Source of the DNA: Streptomyces cavernicola
GTDB lineage: Bacteria > Actinomycetota > Actinomycetes > Streptomycetales > Streptomycetaceae
Direction: 5' to 3'
Assembly: GCF_029968035.1 (NCBI RefSeq)
Contig: NZ_JASCIQ010000053.1
Span: 1-52,914, forward strand
DNA length: 52,914 bases
Shown here in pieces: positions 47,603 through 52,914 of this stretch; within the stretch, counting starts at the first letter, position 1; the number at the start of each line of letters is the position of its first letter. The notes under the pieces were generated by a model, which saw nothing but the letters and a program-made list of their open reading frames with translations, made no database searches and had not been told where the DNA came from. Both the position numbers and the translations under genes were made by a program.

Positions 47603-49135
47603 TTACGCTTCCGTCCGCTCCCGCACCGCGGCGAGTATCTGCTCGGGGTGGGCGTTCTCGGCGGCCCAGGCGATGTATCCGTCGGGGCGGACCAGGAGTG
47701 CCGTGCGGCGGGGGCCGGACCAGTGGGTGAGCGTGGCCCGCAGCTCGTGGCCTTTCCCGTCCTTCGCCTCGATCTGCACGTCGGCCGGAGTGACGAGGAC
47801 GAACTCGCCGGCGCGCAGGGCTTCGTGGAGCCGCGTGCCCGCCGGGCTCTCGGCCAGCGCCAGGTCCGGGGCACGGTGGCCGACGAGTGGGTGGGTGCCG
47901 CGGGGTGCGGCGTATGCGTACCCGATGCCGGTGATCTGGCCTAGTGCCTTCTCGCGCGCCGGCCGCACATGCTTGAGCACGGCCGTGAGCAGCGAACGCA
48001 GCGCGTACTGCGGGCGGTTGTGCGCCATGGCCAGGCGGACGATGGCGCCGCTGCTGCGCAGGACGGTCCGGCCCACCGGGTGTCGTTCGCTCTGGTAGGT
48101 GTCGAGCAGGGCCTCGGGGGCGCGGCCGCGCAGAATGGCGGCGAGCTTCCACGACAGGTTGGCGGCGTCCTGCAGTCCGGTGTTCATGCCCTGCCCGCCG
48201 GCCGGGCTGTGGGTGTGCGCGGCGTCCCCGGCGAGGAAGACCCTGCCCGTGCGGTACGACCGGACCTGGCGCTCGTCGCTGTGGAAGCGGGAGATCCAAC
48301 GGGCGTCGTGCATCCCGAGATCGGAGCCGAAGGCGCGGCGGGCGATGTCCTTCAGCTCGTCGAGGGACGTGGGGGCGGAGTCCGGGATGTCGGCCCGCTC
48401 ACGGTTCCAGCCGCCCACCCTCCAATACCCGTCGCCGAAGGGGATGACGAAGGCGAACGCGTCCTTCGAGCCGCTGACGGCGACCGTGCGCTCCGGGTCC
48501 TCGGGGAGTTCGACGTCGGCCAGGACGATCGAGCTGATGACGGGGCGGCCGGGGAAGGACTGGCCGATCGCCTCGCGAACGGTGCTGCGCACGCCGTCGG
48601 CGCCCACGAGGTAGGCCGCGCGGAGCGAGGCGGTGATCCCGTCCTCGTGGCGCACCTCGACCTCGACCCCGGTGGCGTCCTGGCGCAGTCCGGTCACCTC
48701 CGTGCCGTGGCGGAAGGTGACGCCGTGCTCCGTGGCGCGGCGGCGGAGCAGCTTCTCCACCTCGTACTGCGGGGTGGAGAGGAGGAACGGGAAGCGCGAG
48801 CGCAGCGCCGAGACGTCGAGCGTGAGGTCGCCGAAGAGCCGGATCGTCTCGATCCGCTGTCCCTGCGCGACGAGTTCGTCCGCGAGGCCCCTGGCGTCCA
48901 GCTGCTCCAGCGTGCGGGCGTGCACGCCGAAGGCGCGGGTGAGGTTGCTGATGGCCGCCGGCCGCTTCTCCAGGACGGTGACGGGGATGCCTGCGGCGGC
49001 CAGGTCCCCGGCGAGCAGCAGGCCGGTGGGGCCCGCGCCGACGACGAGCACGGAGGCTTCGGTGCCGGGGTCCGTGTGCGGGTTCGCGTGGGTGCTCGTG
49101 ACGGTGTGTGCGCCGGTGCTCGTGCTGCCGTTCAT
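47603..49135 (-). CDS. FAD-dependent aromatic monooxygenase (PheA/TfdB/rifampicin-monooxygenase-like)
   Basis: The 510-residue group A flavoprotein hydroxylase shows VLVVGAGPTGLLLAGDLA (FAD GxGxxG, residues 28-45), LVGADGVRSTVR (DG motif, about 175), and RVFLAGDAAHTHSPAGGQGM (GD motif, about 300). A C-terminal thioredoxin-like domain of about 130 residues (APDLALAES, RTALLVRPDGYIAWAAENA) ends it. Such enzymes hydroxylate phenols, polyketides or rifamycin-type antibiotics. GAGGAGG precedes ATG 49135. It is divergent from a TetR gene with operator-like dyads between, so it is probably induced by a small aromatic compound or drug. Confidence 0.9.
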   Translation of the reverse strand: MNGSTSTGAHTVTSTHANPHTDPGTEASVLVVGAGPTGLLLAGDLAAAGIPVTVLEKRPAAISNLTRAFGVHARTLEQLDARGLADELVAQGQRIETIRLFGDLTLDVSALRSRFPFLLSTPQYEVEKLLRRRATEHGVTFRHGTEVTGLRQDATGVEVEVRHEDGITASLRAAYLVGADGVRSTVREAIGQSFPGRPVISSIVLADVELPEDPERTVAVSGSKDAFAFVIPFGDGYWRVGGWNRERADIPDSAPTSLDELKDIARRAFGSDLGMHDARWISRFHSDERQVRSYRTGRVFLAGDAAHTHSPAGGQGMNTGLQDAANLSWKLAAILRGRAPEALLDTYQSERHPVGRTVLRSSGAIVRLAMAHNRPQYALRSLLTAVLKHVRPAREKALGQITGIGYAYAAPRGTHPLVGHRAPDLALAESPAGTRLHEALRAGEFVLVTPADVQIEAKDGKGHELRATLTHWSGPRRTALLVRPDGYIAWAAENAHPEQILAAVRERTEA

Positions 49136-49207
49136 TGCGGCCTCCTCGATGCCCATGCCTGTCTGCCTGGTCTGCCGGCGCTTACCGCGGGCTGTCGCAT
49201 GAAAGGT

Positions 49208-49288
49208 CAACAGCCGTTGGTCAACGCTTGTTGGCGAATCTAGGGCCGTCGCCACCGGAAGTCAACACTTGTGGGCCAACGGGTGTTG
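49208..49288. promoter_or_regulatory. Four CAAC-n4-GTTG operator-like dyads
   Basis: CAACAGCCGTTG (49208), CAACGCTTGTTG (49222), CAACACTTGTGG (49263, one mismatch) and CAACGGGTGTTG (49277) form two pairs. Members of each pair start 14 bp apart and the pairs are 55 bp apart, one nearer each divergent gene. They are probable binding sites of the adjacent TetR protein. Confidence 0.75.
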
Positions 49289-49304
49289 GCATAGTCTTGG
49301 CGGC

Positions 49305-49973
49305 ATGTCCGACACCGCGCAGTCCTCCCGACCGGGCGAGCGTGCAGGGGTGGAGGCGGGCGCGCCCGCCGAGAAGCCCGCGCGCCGCTCCGACGCCACC
49401 CGTGCCGCGATCCTCGCCGCCGCCCGCGAACGCTTCGCCGCCAGTGGGTACGAGCGGGCGACGATCCGTGCCATAGCGCAGGACGCGGGCATCGACCCGT
49501 CGATGGTGATGCGCTATTACGGGAACAAGGAGGGGCTCTTCGCCGCCGCTGCCGAGATCGACCTCCGTATGCCCGACGTGAGCTGGCCGGACGAGAGAGA
49601 GTCGGCGCTCCCCGTGGGTTCCGGGCACGGGGCGGGCGGACAGGCCGGACTCGCCCTCGTCGAGCACTTCCTGGATCTGTGGGAGAACAGTGAGATCCTC
49701 ACGGCGCTGCTCCGGGTCGGCGTGACCAACGCGTCCGGTGCCGAGCGCATGCGGGAGATCTTCGAGCAGCAGCTGATCCCGGTCGCCGTGAAGCACTCTC
49801 CGGACCCGCAGTCCGCGCCGCGCCGTGCCGCGCTCGTCGCCTCGCAGATCCTCGGGATGGCCCTCGCCCGGTATGTGCTGCGCTTCCCGCCCGCAGTCGA
49901 GATGAGCAGACAGGAAGTGATCGACTGGCTGGGGCCCACCGTGCACCGGTATCTGACGTCGCCGGACGCGTAG
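49305..49973 (+). CDS. TetR-family transcriptional repressor
   Basis: The 222-residue protein has a Pro/Ala-rich N-terminal tail, then the TetR HTH (RAAILAAARERFAASGYERA, TIRAIAQDAGIDPSMVMRYY, GNKEGLFAAAAEID, residues 33-86). The helical ligand domain (LVEHFLDLWENSEILTALLR) ends with RFPPAVEMSRQEVIDWLGPT. It is divergently transcribed from the FAD monooxygenase, and four related dyads in the gap suggest that it controls both genes and releases DNA when a substrate-like ligand binds. The start is ATG 49305. Confidence 0.92.
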   Translation: MSDTAQSSRPGERAGVEAGAPAEKPARRSDATRAAILAAARERFAASGYERATIRAIAQDAGIDPSMVMRYYGNKEGLFAAAAEIDLRMPDVSWPDERESALPVGSGHGAGGQAGLALVEHFLDLWENSEILTALLRVGVTNASGAERMREIFEQQLIPVAVKHSPDPQSAPRRAALVASQILGMALARYVLRFPPAVEMSRQEVIDWLGPTVHRYLTSPDA

Positions 49974-50022
49974 GCCGCTCGGTCGACTCCCTTGCTGCCG
50001 CCCCTTGTTACCGGCCCGTGGC

Positions 50023-50859
50023 TCAGGCTCCCGTTGCGTAGGCGGTCGGCGGTACCCCGACCGTCGCGGTGAAGTCCCGTACGAGATGGGCCTGGTCGGC
50101 ATAGCCGAGGTCGGCTGCGACGGCCGCCCAGTCGACGGCGGCGCCCGTCTCCGCGAAGTTCAGGGCGTCGTGGATGCGGTAGCGGAGGATGACCCACTTG
50201 GGGCCGACGCCGACGTACGCGGAGAACAGCCGCTGCAGGCTGCGCGTCGACAGGCCCTCCGTGCGCGCGAGTTGATCGACGCGACGCATGGAGCGGTCGG
50301 TGCGGACGCGGTCGACCAGGGCCATGGCGAGATCGGCCTGCGGATCGGGCTCGGGCCCGAGGGACAGCAGGAAAGCGTCGAGCGCGGCAACGCGGGTGTC
50401 CTCGTCGTCCGGAGTGAGCACGGCCCGCGCCGCACCGTCGGCGGCCCCGGCCGGGAACGCCTCGGACAGCGCGGACTGCCGCCCCGTCCAGTCGCTCACC
50501 GGCCGTGCCGGGGCGAATGGCCGGAAGCCGCCGGGGCGGAACTGCACGCCGCAGACCCGGCCCAGGCCTTCGAGTTTCTTGGTGAACAGCTCGAGGCCGA
50601 TGCCCGCGACCTCGCCGAAGCCCTCGGCGGGCTGTGTTCCGGAGCTGCCGGCGGCTTCGGAGCGCTGGAAGACGACGTTCACGGAAGGGTGGGGAACGAC
50701 ATGTGATGCGTACGGCTCGGGCAGGTCCCAGTCGATCAGCCAGTAGTGCTCGAGATACGGCCGCAGCGCCTCGGCGGGCTCGCGGCGGCGGAACCGCACG
50801 CGGGAGAAGAGCTCGGCGGCATCGACGATGCCCTTGGTGTCACGGCGTGGAGCTGCCAT
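50023..50859 (-). CDS. AraC-family transcriptional regulator
   Basis: The 278-residue regulator has an N-terminal DUF6597-like sensor region (RPYLEHYWLIDWDLPEPYAS, VVPHPSVNVVF, VCGVQFRPGGFRPF) and a C-terminal AraC double HTH (VDQLARTEGLSTRSLQRLFS, YVGVGPKWVILRYRIHDAL, AVAADLGYADQAHLVRDFTA) ending in VGVPPTAY. This is the arrangement of AraC proteins that regulate small stress or modification operons. It starts at ATG 50859 and is divergent from the TIGR03086 gene 88 bp away, which may be its target. Confidence 0.9.
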   Translation of the reverse strand: MAAPRRDTKGIVDAAELFSRVRFRRREPAEALRPYLEHYWLIDWDLPEPYASHVVPHPSVNVVFQRSEAAGSSGTQPAEGFGEVAGIGLELFTKKLEGLGRVCGVQFRPGGFRPFAPARPVSDWTGRQSALSEAFPAGAADGAARAVLTPDDEDTRVAALDAFLLSLGPEPDPQADLAMALVDRVRTDRSMRRVDQLARTEGLSTRSLQRLFSAYVGVGPKWVILRYRIHDALNFAETGAAVDWAAVAADLGYADQAHLVRDFTATVGVPPTAYATGA

Positions 50860-50947
50860 GAACGGAGTCTAGGACGGGGGTGAGGTCAGGGTTCGGCTGT
50901 CGCGTTTGTTCAAGGCGTACGCACCGCTCGCGTTCTACGGTCGGCGC

Positions 50948-51520
50948 ATGACGAAGAGCATCAGCGAACTCCTGGACACGGCAGGCGCGCAGGCCACCGC
51001 CGTCGTCCGAGGCATCGAGGACGGACAGCTCGGACAGCGCACACCGTGTTCCGAGTACGACGTACGCGCCCTGGTGAACCACCTCACGCAGGTGGTCGTG
51101 CAGTTCCAGGCGCTCGCGGCGAAGCAGAACTCGGAGTTCGGGGAGACGCCTGACGCGGTCGGCCGGGGCGACGACTGGCGGGAGCGGTTCGCCGAAGAGG
51201 TCCGACGGCTCGTCGCGGCCTGGGGCGAGCCCGGAGCGGAGGAGGGGACGACGGGGGCGATGAACTTCCCGGCCCGCACCGTCGGCCACATGGTGCTCGG
51301 CGATCTCGCCGTCCACGCCTGGGACTTGGCCCGCGCCACGGGTCAGGAGCACGCGATCGAACCGGTGGTGCTCGCCGAGGTCGCGACCGCCTACGAGGGG
51401 CTCGCCGGACCCGCGCGGCAGGCAGGAGTGCTCGGCGACCCCGTGCCCGTACCGGCGGATGCGCCCGAGCAGGACCGCCTCCTCGGCGCCCTGGGCCGCG
51501 ACCCGCACTGGCGGCCCTGA
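50948..51520 (+). CDS. TIGR03086-family (DinB/MDMPI-fold) protein
   Basis: This 190-residue protein has the mycothiol-dependent maleylpyruvate isomerase N-terminal fold: TPCSEYDVRALVNHLTQVVV with the metal-ligand His near residue 47, and GHMVLGDLAVHAWDLARATG near residue 118 with the other His ligands. The actinobacterial TIGR03086 family probably binds a metal and may use mycothiol. It starts at ATG 50948 and is divergent from the AraC gene. No substrate is known. Confidence 0.85.
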   Translation: MTKSISELLDTAGAQATAVVRGIEDGQLGQRTPCSEYDVRALVNHLTQVVVQFQALAAKQNSEFGETPDAVGRGDDWRERFAEEVRRLVAAWGEPGAEEGTTGAMNFPARTVGHMVLGDLAVHAWDLARATGQEHAIEPVVLAEVATAYEGLAGPARQAGVLGDPVPVPADAPEQDRLLGALGRDPHWRP

Positions 51521-51557
51521 GGGGACCGGGGCGCTCGGGGCCGGGCGTCGATCCCGT

Positions 51558-52667
51558 CTACAGCCAGCCCTTGCGGCGGAGGGTTCGGTGGAGGAGGAGG
51601 CAGGCGAGGACGGTGATGACTGCGACGACCGGGTAGCCGTAGGGGGACTTGAGCTCGGGCATGTGCTCGAAGTTCATGCCGTAGACACCGCAGACCATGG
51701 TCGGCACGGCGATGATCGCCGCCCAGGACGTGATCTTGCGCATGTCCTCGTTCTGCTCGACCGTGACCTGGGCCAGGTGGGCCTGGAGGATCGAGTCGAG
51801 CAGGGCGTCGAAGGACGCTATGTGCTCGCTCGTTCCGGCCAGGTGATCGCAGACGTCGCGGAAGTACGGCTGGATGTCGGGATCGATCAACGGGTTGGCG
51901 CGCGTGGCCAGGATCTCGAGGGGGCGGCTGAGCGGGGAGACGGCCCGCTTCAGCTCCAGGAGTTCCCGCTTCAGCTGGTAGATCCGTCCCGCGTCGGCGC
52001 GGCCGCCGGAGCGGTCGGGCTGGGCGGCGAAGACCTGGGACTCGACGTCGTCGATGTCCTCCTGCACGGCGTCGGCGACGGTCAGGTACTCGTCGACGAC
52101 GTGGTCGGCGATCGCGTGCAGCACGGCCGACGGGCCCTTGGCCAGCTGTTCCGGGTCGGCCTCCAGGGCTTCGCGGACCGGGCCGAGCGAGCCGTGCCGG
52201 CCGTGGCGCACGGTGATGACGAAGTCCTGGCCGGTGAAGACCATGATCTCGCCGGTGTCGACGACCTCGCTGTTCGCGGTCAGCTCGTCGTGGTCCACGT
52301 AGCAGACGGACTTGAAGACGGCGAACAGCATGTCGTCGTACGACTCCACCTTGGGGCGCTGGTGGGCGTGCACGGCGTCCTCGACGGCCAGCGGGTGGAG
52401 GCCGAACGGCTCGGCGAGTTCGGCGAGCTCGTCGGGGGTCGGCTCGTGCAGCCCGATCCAGACGAAGCCCTCGCCCTCCTTGCGTACGCGGGCCAGGGCC
52501 TGGGCGGCCGAGACGGCAGCGGGGCCGTCGGTGCGCCGCTTGCCGTCCTGGTAGACGACGCAGTTCACGACGGCACTGCCGAGCGGGGAGCGCGCGGGGT
52601 GGCTGAGGTCCACGGTGCGGCGCGTGGCACGGCCGACCATGCGGCGCAGCTTGCGGATCATGGGCAC
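51558..52667 (-). CDS. corA: CorA-type magnesium/cobalt channel
   Basis: The 369-residue protein has a long cytoplasmic N-terminal domain (HPLAVEDAVHAHQRPKVESY, the VDEYLTVADAVQEDIDDVES helices) and two C-terminal transmembrane segments. The first, TSWAAIIAVPTMVCGVYGMN, ends in the selectivity motif YGMNF; the second is GYPVVAVITVLACLLLH. A short basic tail ends it. These are the hallmarks of the CorA family of pentameric Mg2+ channels. The start is GTG 52667 (AGGGAG about ten bases upstream). Single gene, minus strand. Confidence 0.93.
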   Translation of the reverse strand: MPMIRKLRRMVGRATRRTVDLSHPARSPLGSAVVNCVVYQDGKRRTDGPAAVSAAQALARVRKEGEGFVWIGLHEPTPDELAELAEPFGLHPLAVEDAVHAHQRPKVESYDDMLFAVFKSVCYVDHDELTANSEVVDTGEIMVFTGQDFVITVRHGRHGSLGPVREALEADPEQLAKGPSAVLHAIADHVVDEYLTVADAVQEDIDDVESQVFAAQPDRSGGRADAGRIYQLKRELLELKRAVSPLSRPLEILATRANPLIDPDIQPYFRDVCDHLAGTSEHIASFDALLDSILQAHLAQVTVEQNEDMRKITSWAAIIAVPTMVCGVYGMNFEHMPELKSPYGYPVVAVITVLACLLLHRTLRRKGWL

Positions 52668-52753
52668 GTCCGGTCTCCCTCCGGGTCGACGTGTCAGTGT
52701 GCCATCGGAGGCAGGCGGCGTTACAGAGCCGGCGGGCCGGAGCCACGTACCCC

Positions 52754-52872
52754 GACGAACCGAACCGCGCCGAACCCAGCCGCGCCGAACCGAGTCGAAC
52801 CGCGCCGCGCCGAGCCGAGCGGAACCCGACCGAGCCGCGCCGAGCCCAGCGGAACCCGGCCGAGTCGAACCG
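52754..52872. repeat. Degenerate CCGAACCG/CCGAGCCG tandem tract
   Basis: More than ten variants of a 5-10 bp unit (CGAACC, CGCGCCGA, GAGCCGAG) follow one another upstream of corA. No gene is visible from 52668 to the window end. Confidence 0.65.
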
Positions 52873-52914
52873 GATCGTCTCGCCCAGAACGGGCAGCGGG
52901 CCCGTATCCGCCTT

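Noticed and set aside
52754..52872. CRISPR or iteron array at the window end
   Set aside because: The 5-10 bp units have irregular spacing and no unique spacers; this is a low-complexity tract.

Overview
The window looks like part of a Streptomyces chromosome. GC content and codon bias are very high, GTG and TTG starts are common, and the gene order (a bdtA-like regulator, bS22-like peptide, epimerase, acyltransferase, rsbN, bldN, HAD phosphatase, glutaredoxin, rex-hemA-hemC-hemD, hemB) matches the known developmental and heme region of Streptomyces. I saw no tRNA or rRNA gene.

Layout. 1-4.5 kb: HAD hydrolase, MFS exporter, AcuC-type deacetylase, phosphatase-like protein and a small HTH regulator preceded by a BldD-box core. 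4.5-7.1 kb: a 32-residue ribosomal-type peptide, an SDR-fold protein and a PlsC-type acyltransferase. 7.1-9.9 kb: the sigma factor BldN with its anti-sigma factor RsbN, a candidate sigma-BldN promoter in front of rsbN and a BldD-box-like site in front of bldN. 9.9-19.5 kb: HAD-IB phosphatase, glutaredoxin, the rex-hemA-hemC-hemD operon joined by 4-nt overlaps and led by a Rex operator, an antisense FAD oxidase, and hemB. 19.5-31 kb: VOC protein, a two-gene unit of a WXG-like protein and a lytic-transglycosylase-like protein, an aminotransferase, a decayed Uma2-like fragment, argS, a class I lysyl-tRNA synthetase, a chromosomal DUF2637 protein and two DUF3558-like lipoproteins.

32.0-45.8 kb is an integrated element of about 13.8 kb, best read as an actinomycete integrative and conjugative element (AICE). 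It has a Pra-like activator, a KorSA-like GntR repressor, an FtsK/TraB-type translocase, a SpdB/DUF2637 membrane protein, a RepSA-like HUH initiator and a large serine integrase. The cargo is an XRE/DUF5753-DUF397 regulatory cluster and two paralogous small secreted proteins, the second lying between two IS30 transposase-tail relics. About 1.5 kb without a convincing gene holds hairpins, a DnaA-like box and a regularly spaced 10-mer. The element sits inside rtcB (RNA ligase). It supplies its own 3' portion of rtcB, including the catalytic SHGAGR histidine, so the left junction is an intact hybrid rtcB, while the displaced native 3' end survives as a fragment at the right junction. The reconstructed attP shows inverted arms around the crossover region.

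46.2-52.9 kb is chromosome again: small membrane protein, SDR, an FAD monooxygenase divergent from a TetR regulator with four matching operator-like dyads between them, an AraC regulator, a TIGR03086 protein and a CorA-type magnesium channel. The most notable system is the rtcB-targeting, rtcB-repairing serine-integrase AICE.
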